From positions 62,001 to 126,000 of the forward strand of contig CAUJHR010000004.1 in assembly GCA_963205195.1 (NCBI GenBank): DNA of 64,000 nucleotides, read 5' to 3'. Of the stretch, positions 15,751 to 23,904 are shown one piece after another; position 1 is the first letter of the stretch, and each line of letters begins with the position of its first letter. The notes below the pieces were generated by a model. The model ran no database searches, was not told the DNA's origin, and was given only the letters and a program-made list of their open reading frames with translations. Source of the DNA: Pseudomonadota bacterium. Lineage in GTDB: Bacteria; Pseudomonadota; Alphaproteobacteria; Rickettsiales; SXRF01. A program made the position numbers and the translations under genes.

Positions 15751-16764
15751 TTAGTTCTGAGTTATAGTAATAGAGTTACCATTACCTGGCTGGCTAACGT
15801 TAGAAACGTTAGAATTGCCGGTCTGGGTAATGCTTGCAGTGTCATTGTTACCATCCTGAGTGATAGAAGCAATACCAAGGCTTCCGCTCTGGTTGATGGT
15901 AGCTACGTCAAAGCTTCCTTTTTGAACGATTTTACCATCGTTATTATTTCCAGACTGAGTGATAGAAGCCATATCATTATCAGCTGAGTTAGGAGTCTGG
16001 AAAATGGTAGCAAGGTTATGATCTCCGCTTTGATCAACATAACCTTGGTTGTAATCGCCATTCTGAATCACTGTAGCATAATCCATGAAGCCGGTCTGGT
16101 TAACAGAGCCTGTATCATAATTGCCGTTTTGCACGATGCTGCTGGTCAGGTCATGATCGCCATGATCGCTGCCCTGGCTAATTGTAGCAGTGTCATATTG
16201 GCCCTGTTGAAGGATATGAGCGCCGTTGCCGGAGTTCACCTGGGTGATGGTTGCCAGGCCGTTGCCGCCGTTTTGACCGATGATCGCATAGCTAGGATCG
16301 CTATCAGGATTGAAGGTATCGTTACCATCCTGGCTGATAGAAGCAAGGTTGTCATGCGAAGATGAGCCCTGGGTGATATTTGCTGTCAACTGGCCTAAGC
16401 TTGCGCCATTGGTCTGGTTTACAGTAGCGCCGTTGGTGGTACCATCTTGAGATAGTTCAACTGTGCTACCTGTGCCACCCTGATTGATGGTAGTAGTGTT
16501 GCCGCTACCTTTCTGGATGCCGAAGCTGCCAGATGTAGTTACATTGTTAGAGGTGCCATTCTGGGTAACGTTCAGGCCGTTGCTGGAACCATCCTGTACG
16601 AATGAATCTCCTGAAGCACCTACGGTGTTGCTGTTTCCGGTTTGGGCAATTGAAGCTGAAACGCCGCTGCCAGATTGGGTGATGTATACGCTATTGGTAT
16701 CAGCCAGTGCGCTTTGAGCGAACAGGAGAGCAATAGCGGAAGTGAGAAGAAGTTTATTTGTCAT
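15751..16764 (-). CDS. Long curlin-repeat amyloid protein (337 aa)
   Basis: CsgA-type fibre subunit. A signal peptide ending SALAD is followed by NSVYITQSGSG and then about twenty units with the Q-x-G-x(2)-N...x-Q spacing across the rest of the protein. Some units are interrupted by longer loops (for example DTFNPDSDPSYAI near 160). The end reads NVSNVSQPGNGNSITITQN, almost the same as the end of the 296-aa curlin. E. coli CsgA has five 22-residue repeats, so this is about twice as long. It should be secreted through CsgG and polymerise outside the cell. A terminator follows at once. Confidence 0.9.
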   Translation of the reverse strand: MTNKLLLTSAIALLFAQSALADTNSVYITQSGSGVSASIAQTGNSNTVGASGDSFVQDGSSNGLNVTQNGTSNNVTTSGSFGIQKGSGNTTTINQGGTGSTVELSQDGTTNGATVNQTNGASLGQLTANITQGSSSHDNLASISQDGNDTFNPDSDPSYAIIGQNGGNGLATITQVNSGNGAHILQQGQYDTATISQGSDHGDHDLTSSIVQNGNYDTGSVNQTGFMDYATVIQNGDYNQGYVDQSGDHNLATIFQTPNSADNDMASITQSGNNNDGKIVQKGSFDVATINQSGSLGIASITQDGNNDTASITQTGNSNVSNVSQPGNGNSITITQN

Positions 16765-16804
16765 AGACTATTCCTTAAAGTTAGTAGGTTAAACACATCA
16801 TAGG

Positions 16805-16869
16805 ATTAATATTAAAAATATTAATATTAATGTTTTAACATAAAGAGATTTGCTGGCCCTTTATGTTAA
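16805..16869. repeat. Hairpins between curlin genes
   Basis: TTAACATAAAG (16835-16845) and CTTTATGTTAA (16859-16869) form a perfect 11-bp stem with a 13-base loop that overlaps the stop codon of the 198-aa curlin. A second A/T hairpin, ATTAATATT-AAA-AATATTAAT, lies at 16805-16825. No clean T-run follows the first stem on the minus strand. They may tune stability or attenuation between subunit genes rather than end transcription. Confidence 0.5.
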
Positions 16870-17462
16870 TTCTGGTGGATGGAAATTGAACCGCCATTTC
16901 CTGTCTGGCTGACAGAAATGAAGTTTGCATTTCCTTCCTGAATTATAGTTGAACTGTTCCCGTTGCCGCTTTGTGTTACTAAAGCAGTGTCATTAAATCC
17001 GCTTTGCGAAATTGTAGACTGGTTATAGTTGCCGCTTTGGATAACTTCCGCATTATCATTATTGCCAGATTGTAGTATCTGCGAGAAATTATTATCGCCG
17101 CTTTGAGTTACTGATGCGATATCATTATTCCCTGATTGGGTTATCAAAGAAACGTCATTATCACCGGTCTGTGTTACCCATGCCTGGTTAGAGCTGCCGG
17201 ACTGTGTGATTTCAGAAGAATCATTTGAGCCTTCCTGTATAAGATATGCTTCCTGGTTCGGCCCTGCCTGAGAAATTGTTGCAATTCCATAATCGCCTGA
17301 TTGGGTTATTTCAACAATATCATTGTTTCCTGATTGGCTTACTGTTGCACTGCCGAAATCGCCAGCCTGCATTATATATACACTATTGCTGTCAGCCAGG
17401 GCTGTTTGGGAAAATAAAATTATGGATAATACTGATACTGCTGCTTTTCGGCTCTTTAACAT
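16866..17462 (-). CDS. Regular curlin-repeat amyloid protein (198 aa)
   Basis: CsgA/CsgB-type protein. The signal peptide ends at TALAD, then NSVYIMQAGDFG begins an almost perfectly regular series of about sixteen 11-residue half-units of the form ITQSGNND/VTQSGDNN, with no long interruptions. This is the most regular of the four curlins, with Gln, Ser, Gly, Asn and Asp at fixed positions, and is an obvious amyloid beta-solenoid candidate. Transcribed with the 296-aa curlin (gap 67 bp with a hairpin) and the 337-aa one (gap 101 bp). Confidence 0.9.
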   Translation of the reverse strand: MLKSRKAAVSVLSIILFSQTALADSNSVYIMQAGDFGSATVSQSGNNDIVEITQSGDYGIATISQAGPNQEAYLIQEGSNDSSEITQSGSSNQAWVTQTGDNDVSLITQSGNNDIASVTQSGDNNFSQILQSGNNDNAEVIQSGNYNQSTISQSGFNDTALVTQSGNGNSSTIIQEGNANFISVSQTGNGGSISIHQN

Positions 17463-17490
17463 ATGCTTATCCTGAATATTAGGTATTAAG

Positions 17491-17522
17491 ATACTTGGGA
17501 GGAGATTACTCCCCCCAAGTAT
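17491..17522. terminator. Stem-loop between curlin genes
   Basis: ATACTTGGG and CCCAAGTAT pair over 9 bp, then after one mismatch GGAG pairs with CTCC, leaving an ATTA loop. It lies 8 bases beyond the 296-aa curlin stop. Only a weak CTTAATA follows on the minus strand, so it may be a partial terminator or a processing signal that makes the first curlin mRNA more abundant. Confidence 0.55.
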
Positions 17523-17529
17523 TTAGTAA

Positions 17530-18420
17530 TTAGTTCTGAACAATAGTTAAGCTGTTACCATTTCCTGGCTGGCTAACGTTAGAAACGTTAAAGCTGCCAT
17601 TCTGGGTGACACTTGCATTATTGTTGTTACCTGATTGGTCAATTGTGGCATTATCAGCAAAGCCGTACTGAGCGATGCCGGCAGTGTTGCCATTTCCGCT
17701 CTGGTTTATGAGAGCAGTGTCAGATTCGCCGTTCTGAATGATAGAAGCGGTGTCATTATCGCCAGATTGCGTAATGGTAGCTACGCCTTCATCGCCGCCA
17801 GGTCCCTGGGTGATGGAAGCATAGTCATAATCACCGCTCTGATTTACAGTTGCTGTAGATTCAGCAATATTCTGGGCGATATAGGCTTGGTCATGATCAC
17901 CGCTTTGGGTAATGCTGGCGGTACTTGGCATGTCACCTGCATCAAAATCTACAGGATCGCTGCCATTTTGTGTAATGGATGCAATGCTGTTAGAAGAAGT
18001 GCTGGTCTGGGTTATGGAAGCCTGGTTAAGGCCGATACCTTCACCATTAGACTGGTTTATCCCAGCAGTATTGCCGGTACCATCCTGATTAAGGTTAGCT
18101 ACTTCTCCAAGCTGAGTCTGAACGATAGTAGCAGAGTTGCCAGTACCATTCTGAACTCCCCAGCCGCCGCCGGTTGTTACGGAGTTAGAAGTGCCATTTT
18201 GTGTAACTGATAGTGAGTTAGATGTTCCATTTTGCTGGAATGAGTCAGAAGGCGTGCCAACATTGTTGCCACTACCGGTCTGTGATATGCCAGCCGTTCC
18301 GCCAGACCCACTCTGAGTTATGTATACGCTGTTGCTATCAGCAAATGCGCTGGTGGTTAATAACGAAATGGCAAAAGCGGTGCTAATTAATAGATTGTGT
18401 TTTGTAAGCATTTTTATCAT
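17530..18420 (-). CDS. Curlin-repeat amyloid protein (296 aa)
   Basis: First gene of the curli locus. The signal peptide ends SAFAD, then NSVYITQSGSGGTAGISQTG. Repeats are present to the C-terminus (NVSNVSQPGNGNSLTIVQN), with irregular loops in the first half as in the 337-aa protein, to which it is clearly a paralogue at both ends. It should be exported through CsgG. An ATG 3 codons downstream of the chosen start is also possible; AAAGG lies upstream. The A/T-rich 611-bp gap before it is the likely regulatory region for the whole locus. Confidence 0.9.
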   Translation of the reverse strand: MIKMLTKHNLLISTAFAISLLTTSAFADSNSVYITQSGSGGTAGISQTGSGNNVGTPSDSFQQNGTSNSLSVTQNGTSNSVTTGGGWGVQNGTGNSATIVQTQLGEVANLNQDGTGNTAGINQSNGEGIGLNQASITQTSTSSNSIASITQNGSDPVDFDAGDMPSTASITQSGDHDQAYIAQNIAESTATVNQSGDYDYASITQGPGGDEGVATITQSGDNDTASIIQNGESDTALINQSGNGNTAGIAQYGFADNATIDQSGNNNNASVTQNGSFNVSNVSQPGNGNSLTIVQN

Positions 18421-19031
18421 CCTTTTAGTAAGAGGTTGTTTAAGAAGAAAATAACCAGAAAAATACTCACCCCCGCCTTAAGCCGTTTGCTTGCTTATGG
18501 CGCTTATTTTAGAATTTTTTTGTCTTGTTAATTTACGGTTAACGAGAATTAAAAAATAACTAATTAAGTCAGGGTGATGTATATGATTTAATATTTGATG
18601 TCAATATAATTTATAGTTTAGGTTGTAACAAAATCGGATATATTTTTACATTAAATTCTCGCTGATTTTTTTATAAAACTACTTTTATCAATTTAAAATC
18701 AAATAAGTATAATTTTTAATCTAAGCATGCATCATTGTTAGCCAATCATTTTTTATTAAGAAAATTTATTTAATATTGGTAGTTTTTAACTTTTTTCCAT
18801 GCCTTAAAAAATTAAAGAGATAAACACATTCCCGCTTTGTATAAAAAGTGGAAATTATAATTTATATTTTCTGGCTGTAGGTTCCCGATTAGATATTGGT
18901 AAGTTTAATTATAGTCAAATTATCTTTGATTTTTTTTATTCAGAGAGTAAGACACATAGCATAGAAAACAAACAATGTGGTTGACTGAGGTCAAACTAAA
19001 TTAAATTTTTAGTCTAGAGGGATATTAATAA
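18421..19031. promoter_or_regulatory. A/T-rich divergent regulatory gap (611 bp)
   Basis: This gap separates the first curlin gene (leftward) from the glycosyltransferase (rightward). It is clearly richer in A and T than its flanks and I can read no gene in it. It must hold the promoters of both units. At 18981-18994 TTGAC-TGAG-GTCAA is a 5-bp inverted repeat that also supplies a TTGACT -35-like hexamer, about 37-50 bases before the glycosyltransferase start. The left part has near-palindromic GCCTTAAG...CTTATGGC (18475-18510) followed by a T-rich run. Confidence 0.5.
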
Positions 19032-20054
19032 ATGGCAGATCAGGAAAGACGGTGCGATGTTTCTATTGTCATGCCGCTTTATAATTGTGAAAAAACGGTT
19101 GAAAAAGCAATTTGTTCAGCACTTTCCCAAACTGTTTCCAATATAGAAATTATCGTTGTTGATGATTGTTCGAAGGATCAGTCGGCAGCTGTAGTTGAAA
19201 GGATAGCAGCAAAAGATGGCAGGGTAAAGCTCATAAAGCTTCCTGAAAACTTAGGTGTAGGCGGCGCGCGCAAAAAAGCCTTGGAAAATGTATCGGGTGA
19301 GTTTATGACATTGCTTGACGCGGATGATTGGTATTTGCCAGATAGGATAGAGCATCTTTTACAAGCAGCAAAAAATTTGAATGCTGATATTGTGTGCGAT
19401 AACTTATATTTATTTGATCATGCACTAGGGCGCATAGTTGGTAAGACCGAGTATGGCTGGAAAAATAAAATAAGGCCTTTGGGAGGCCGTGAGGTTTTTG
19501 ATTTAGATAACGCCTTTTGCAGGCACCATTTGGGAACTACGCAGCCTATTATCAGGACTTCTTTTATAAGAAAAAATAATATCACTTATGATACCACATA
19601 CAGGTGCGGTGAAGATTTTTTATTCCTCTCAGAGCTTATATTAAGCGGTGCAAAATCCTATATCATTCCATATACAGGATATGTTTATATACACAGGATT
19701 TCACCGAGTGCGAGGACTGTTGCGCCAAATTCCACTGCTGACCATGGATATGAAGGGATACTCAAATCCTGCGACCATCTGTTAGAAAAATATGGTAATA
19801 AAATGACTAAGGTGGAGCGCGATGCTCTTAAGAAGAGAAAAAACTCGATTATATATTGGACAATCTACAATTATGATTTTCTTCCGTCTATACATAGGAA
19901 AGATTATAGAAAGATCTTTACACTAATAAGAAAATATCCGTTTTTGTGGGCAATTAAATTTTATACTGTTAGAAACCGCATACAGAATTTATTGATGATT
20001 AACAGTAAGAATAATGTAAAATACATGCAAATATGCAGCAATATATGCAATTAG
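19032..20054 (+). CDS. Family 2 glycosyltransferase
   Basis: GT-A fold enzyme moving a sugar from a nucleotide donor to a surface glycan. The N-terminal domain has VSIVMPLYNCEKTVEKAI, VVDDCSKDQS, and the metal-binding DADDW at about residues 96-100, with a later CGEDFLFLSEL acidic motif that fits the catalytic base region. No membrane segment; probably acts at the inner face of the membrane. 340 aa is normal. AGAGGG precedes the ATG. The Stealth gene follows 17 bases later, so they are likely one operon. Donor and acceptor cannot be told from sequence. Confidence 0.9.
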   Translation: MADQERRCDVSIVMPLYNCEKTVEKAICSALSQTVSNIEIIVVDDCSKDQSAAVVERIAAKDGRVKLIKLPENLGVGGARKKALENVSGEFMTLLDADDWYLPDRIEHLLQAAKNLNADIVCDNLYLFDHALGRIVGKTEYGWKNKIRPLGGREVFDLDNAFCRHHLGTTQPIIRTSFIRKNNITYDTTYRCGEDFLFLSELILSGAKSYIIPYTGYVYIHRISPSARTVAPNSTADHGYEGILKSCDHLLEKYGNKMTKVERDALKKRKNSIIYWTIYNYDFLPSIHRKDYRKIFTLIRKYPFLWAIKFYTVRNRIQNLLMINSKNNVKYMQICSNICN

Positions 20055-20071
20055 AAAGAGACTAATCAAAA

Positions 20072-21073
20072 ATGGATATTGATATTGTATATACCTGGGT
20101 AAATGAGAAAGATTTGGAATGGAAAAAGAGGCGTCAGGAGTTTGCCAAAAAAGAAACCGGCATTGATTTGCAGTATCGGGCAGGTGAGGCCCGGTTCCAG
20201 GACAATAATGAGCTTAGGTACAGCTTGAGAAGTATAGAAAAGTACTTTCCTTCCGTACGTAATATTTTTATCGTCCATACAGGTGCTGCTCCAGAGTGGC
20301 TTAAAAATAATAATCAGGATTTGTTTTTTATTTCACAAGAAAGCATATTGCCTTCACATTGCCGTCCAGTATATCAGTCTGACGTGATAGAAGCTTTTTT
20401 ATATAAAATACCAGGGTTGGCTGAGCATTATATTTATGCAAATGATGATTTTTTCTTTTGCCATCCACACCAAGTATCTGATTTTTTTGACAGCGAGGGA
20501 AGAGCGCGGGTAGGTATAAGGCAGCGCTTGGCAGGCGAAGGGAAAAAAGCTGCGCTAACATTCCGTCAATCAGAAAGAAATTCTGCCAGGGCCATTAAAA
20601 AGCATATAACTATCCCTAAACCAATTACGGTAAGTTATCCATGGATCCCGCTCCCTATTCGCTGCATGTTAAAGAAATGCCTGCCGATTAATACAATGGC
20701 ACATGTGGCCCAGCCCTTTAGAAAATCTATATGGGAAGATTTCCATAATGTGTTTTCTGAGGAAATTAAAATACTTTGCCAAAGCAGGTTTCGCTCTCCA
20801 AATGGTTTTGCTACAAATTTAATGGCTAACCATTATGCATTATCAATTGGCAAAGCAGTTTTTGATTATCAGGACCAGAATGACTATTTAGGTAGAGGGC
20901 AGCCGCTTGAAGACAGGATAGCATTTAAAAAAGACTTGCAGGAAAACAGCAGTAAGATCAGGCGGTTTTGCCTAAATGATGAGGTCTCAAATGGCGAAGA
21001 TGGTTGGAATGATTATGTTTCTGAGCTATTAAATGGGTTTTTCCCTGAGCCAAGCCGCTGGGAAATTGTTTAA
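20072..21073 (+). CDS. Stealth-family sugar-phosphate transferase
   Basis: Stealth proteins transfer hexose-1-phosphate units into phosphodiester-linked surface polysaccharides. The N-terminus IDIVYTWVN is conserved region 1. RFQDNNELRYSLRSIEKYFP followed by NIFIVHTG is region 2, with YIYANDDFFF as the acidic motif near residues 127-136. A region with MAHVAQPF at about 210-217 corresponds to the HxPQ/P-like region 3, and the end resembles region 4. 333 aa is a usual size. Some Stealth proteins, such as GNPTAB in animals, are related. In the same operon as the glycosyltransferase; together they suggest a phosphoglycan capsule. Confidence 0.88.
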   Translation: MDIDIVYTWVNEKDLEWKKRRQEFAKKETGIDLQYRAGEARFQDNNELRYSLRSIEKYFPSVRNIFIVHTGAAPEWLKNNNQDLFFISQESILPSHCRPVYQSDVIEAFLYKIPGLAEHYIYANDDFFFCHPHQVSDFFDSEGRARVGIRQRLAGEGKKAALTFRQSERNSARAIKKHITIPKPITVSYPWIPLPIRCMLKKCLPINTMAHVAQPFRKSIWEDFHNVFSEEIKILCQSRFRSPNGFATNLMANHYALSIGKAVFDYQDQNDYLGRGQPLEDRIAFKKDLQENSSKIRRFCLNDEVSNGEDGWNDYVSELLNGFFPEPSRWEIV

Positions 21074-21081
21074 TAATAATT

Positions 21082-22428
21082 TTACAGCGTTTGTTTTATA
21101 CGTGATTTATGACGTACTTCCTGAATCGCTGTATACATCATTATAAAAAATATAATGCTGAATATTGCTTGTACACAGCAATACATTGTAATAGCTGTCA
21201 TAACATCCAGATTATATTTATAGCTTCCAAATAATACACCGAATACGCTGCTGAGGCGAAGAACCTCAAATATAAAAGAACGTTTCTGTTTTTCAAGAAT
21301 TTGCAAAGTATAGCTAACAGGATGGAATGTTAAGCCGAACAAATAAGATATACTGAATATATGTATATAAGGAACTGCATCCGTCCAGTTTTCGCCAAAA
21401 ACAATCGGCACGAAATATTTTGCACTTATATTTAAAATAAAAAGCCATGATGCAACAATAGTGAATTGGAAACGTATAAGTTTCAAAAACCTTTTATGCA
21501 TCATTTCCGGGTCGGAATCCTTTATCTTTGAAGCATCCCCTAAATAAACCTGAAGTATGGAGGTGCTTATCATAATAAGCGGCCTGCCTATTATGCGATT
21601 TATAAGGAAAAGAAATCCGGTGATGACTGTAGAATTGTATAATGCAGGTATGGTAATCAGCAATATTCCATCCCCAGCTAATGTGCTTATAATAACCGAT
21701 AGGCTTGAAAATAATGGAAAATTACGGAATTTCCACATAAGGAACTTCATTTTCGCAAGTGATACAGTTTTCAACATTCTTTTTGGTTCATGCATTAGAT
21801 TTTTAAACAGCATGGTAACGCCTGAAGCCTGCCCTATAACAAAACCTATTATCATTCCCCATATGTTCGCACCTGAAAGGCCAAGTACTATCTGCACAAT
21901 AGGACCGCTATAACCCTGATATACTTTGGTCTTGGAGAGGACTTTGAACGCTTGCTTATAAGTGGCATACGCTACCCCGATCTGGTAAGAGCCTATTGCA
22001 AAAAGTCCCAGCGGTATCATCATGCGGTATGGCCATAACAATCCGAATGCTTGCTTAGCAAATCCGGGAAGTTCATCAACAAAGAACAAGATAATGCTTA
22101 TGGATGTGCAGAATAAAATCAGCGATGCAAAGCAGATCGCTATCATATTACTTGCTTCTTCCTCGGTCTTGGATAATGGGATTGCGACTTCATAGCGCAA
22201 TGATACAATCAATGAAAGTACAGATACTGTTGTCATGTAAATCCCAAGTACGCCAAACTCATCAGGCGTATATATGCGGGTGAGGGCAGGCGAGAGTATA
22301 ACAGAAGCCATCTGGCCAAGGGCTGTTCCTATGAACATCATAAGAACGTTACGTGCAAAACTACCATGAGCCAGTTTTTCGCCAAGCTTTATGTTTTGCC
22401 GCAGGACAAAATCTTTAAGTGTTTTCAT
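21082..22428 (-). CDS. Polysaccharide flippase (Wzx-like)
   Basis: Multi-pass inner membrane protein of the MATE/MVF superfamily that moves lipid-linked glycan units to the periplasmic side. About twelve hydrophobic segments can be read across 448 residues, with the family opening LMMFIGTALGQMASVILSPALTRIYTPDEFGVLGIY. It lies opposite to the two glycosyltransferase genes (9 bases after the Stealth stop, convergent), so it is transcribed separately but clearly belongs to the same glycan locus. Substrate unknown. Confidence 0.88.
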   Translation of the reverse strand: MKTLKDFVLRQNIKLGEKLAHGSFARNVLMMFIGTALGQMASVILSPALTRIYTPDEFGVLGIYMTTVSVLSLIVSLRYEVAIPLSKTEEEASNMIAICFASLILFCTSISIILFFVDELPGFAKQAFGLLWPYRMMIPLGLFAIGSYQIGVAYATYKQAFKVLSKTKVYQGYSGPIVQIVLGLSGANIWGMIIGFVIGQASGVTMLFKNLMHEPKRMLKTVSLAKMKFLMWKFRNFPLFSSLSVIISTLAGDGILLITIPALYNSTVITGFLFLINRIIGRPLIMISTSILQVYLGDASKIKDSDPEMMHKRFLKLIRFQFTIVASWLFILNISAKYFVPIVFGENWTDAVPYIHIFSISYLFGLTFHPVSYTLQILEKQKRSFIFEVLRLSSVFGVLFGSYKYNLDVMTAITMYCCVQAIFSIIFFIMMYTAIQEVRHKSRIKQTL

Positions 22429-22625
22429 ATATATAACGGAAATCTATATTTAATTTGGGCTGCATAATAGCATTAAAAGCCTTTGTGTCTATATTGTCAT
22501 TGCGATAAATGCCATGGGGCTTTATAAGCCGCTAATATATTGTAATACAGTATAAAACTTATGCTTGCGCTTGAGGTATTTAAGTTTAGATTAAGGCGCT
22601 TGCAACTTTAAGGTTTACTATAGTA

Positions 22626-23720
22626 ATGACAAAAGAAATTAAAGCCCTGACATCTGCGCGCGGGATAGCAGCCTGCCTCGTAATGATCTATCATTTTCAC
22701 CAGCTTGATAATATTTCTTCGGAAGCGCTGCTGTCATTTATAAAAAAAGGCTATTTATGGGTCGATTTCTTTTTCGTGCTAAGTGGCTTTGTAATGGCCA
22801 TGACTTACAATGCAAAATTTGCGGGAAGTTATTCGTGGCATAATCACAAGGAATTTTTACTGCGGCGCATTGGAAGGATATATCCGATGTATATATTCAT
22901 AACCTTGGTTATTTCCGCTTACTCGCTTATTGTTTATGGTGGTTATAGTGGAGTCCATAGGCCTGCTGTAAATCTGGATGATCCTGTTTTAGCGCATATA
23001 ACTAATATTTTTATGATACAGGCATGGGGATTTGGTAAAAGCATTGGTGGGCCAACATGGTCTATAAGTACGGAGTGGGCAGCGTATCTTTTATTCCCGA
23101 TCTTAATTCACCTTGCGATTTTTTCACGCTTGCATTTTTCTTGGCTGGCTGCACTGGCAGCATCAATGTGCCTTTATTATATTGCCGGCACCTATGTACC
23201 AAGTAAGTCGCAGAACGGGCAGCTTGATGTATATTATGGCATAAATGCTTTGCCGCTTCTACGCTGTATATCAGGATTCTATTTTGGACTTTTCATATTC
23301 CGTTTTGTAAAAACGAAAGAAATATTTTTCATTTATAAAGATAGCGCGGCGCTGGCGATAATTTTCTGCCTTATCCTGTTAATGGCTATCAATGCAAATG
23401 ATTTGCTTATATATCCGTTCCTGCCCTTATTTGTTCTAACTCTATATGGAAATAAAGGCTATGTAGCACGTTTTTTTGCAAACCAATTATTCTATATGCT
23501 TGGTTTGCTTTCTTATTCTATTTATTTGCTGCACCATCATTTCCTTGTATTGCTTACGCAGTTGCAAATACGCCTATCTGTATATATGCCGCAAATGGCA
23601 GCAAATATTACTGCTGCGGCAATAGTATATTCCCTGGTTATCGGGGGTGCCTATTTATGCTATCGATATATTGAAAAGCCAAGCCGCAAATGGTTTAGGA
23701 GATATTCCCATAAGGAATAA
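22626..23720 (+). CDS. Acyltransferase-3 family membrane protein
   Basis: Integral membrane O-acyltransferase of the type that acetylates or succinylates surface sugars (OafA/NodX-like). The N-terminus has LTSARGIAACLVMIYHFHQ with the family Arg and His, then FFFVLSGFVMAMTY and LRRIGRIYPMY, the second conserved block with Arg. About ten membrane segments in 364 aa, and no C-terminal SGNH domain. It follows a 197-bp gap from the flippase on the other strand and has its own promoter. Probably decorates the polysaccharide made by the neighbouring genes. Confidence 0.88.
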   Translation: MTKEIKALTSARGIAACLVMIYHFHQLDNISSEALLSFIKKGYLWVDFFFVLSGFVMAMTYNAKFAGSYSWHNHKEFLLRRIGRIYPMYIFITLVISAYSLIVYGGYSGVHRPAVNLDDPVLAHITNIFMIQAWGFGKSIGGPTWSISTEWAAYLLFPILIHLAIFSRLHFSWLAALAASMCLYYIAGTYVPSKSQNGQLDVYYGINALPLLRCISGFYFGLFIFRFVKTKEIFFIYKDSAALAIIFCLILLMAINANDLLIYPFLPLFVLTLYGNKGYVARFFANQLFYMLGLLSYSIYLLHHHFLVLLTQLQIRLSVYMPQMAANITAAAIVYSLVIGGAYLCYRYIEKPSRKWFRRYSHKE

Positions 23721-23728
23721 GCTTTTAA

Positions 23729-23805
<77 letters not shown>

Positions 23806-23904
23806 TTCCGTGCCTAAAAATGAAAAGGAAACGAAAAGAAGCATGTTTCTAGGGCGCATCGAGGTAAAAGTCAACGCCAAAAGTCGCTATTTTGCCTAAG
23901 GAAT

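Noticed and set aside
15751..18420. Short regular DNA repeats suggestive of a CRISPR or satellite array
   Set aside because: The periodicity (33/66 bases) follows the 11/22-residue curlin repeat, in frame inside genes with signal peptides. There are no conserved DNA repeats with unique spacers.
18421..19031. A hidden gene in the longest gap
   Set aside because: All frames are broken by many stops and the composition is A/T-rich, so no coding signal.
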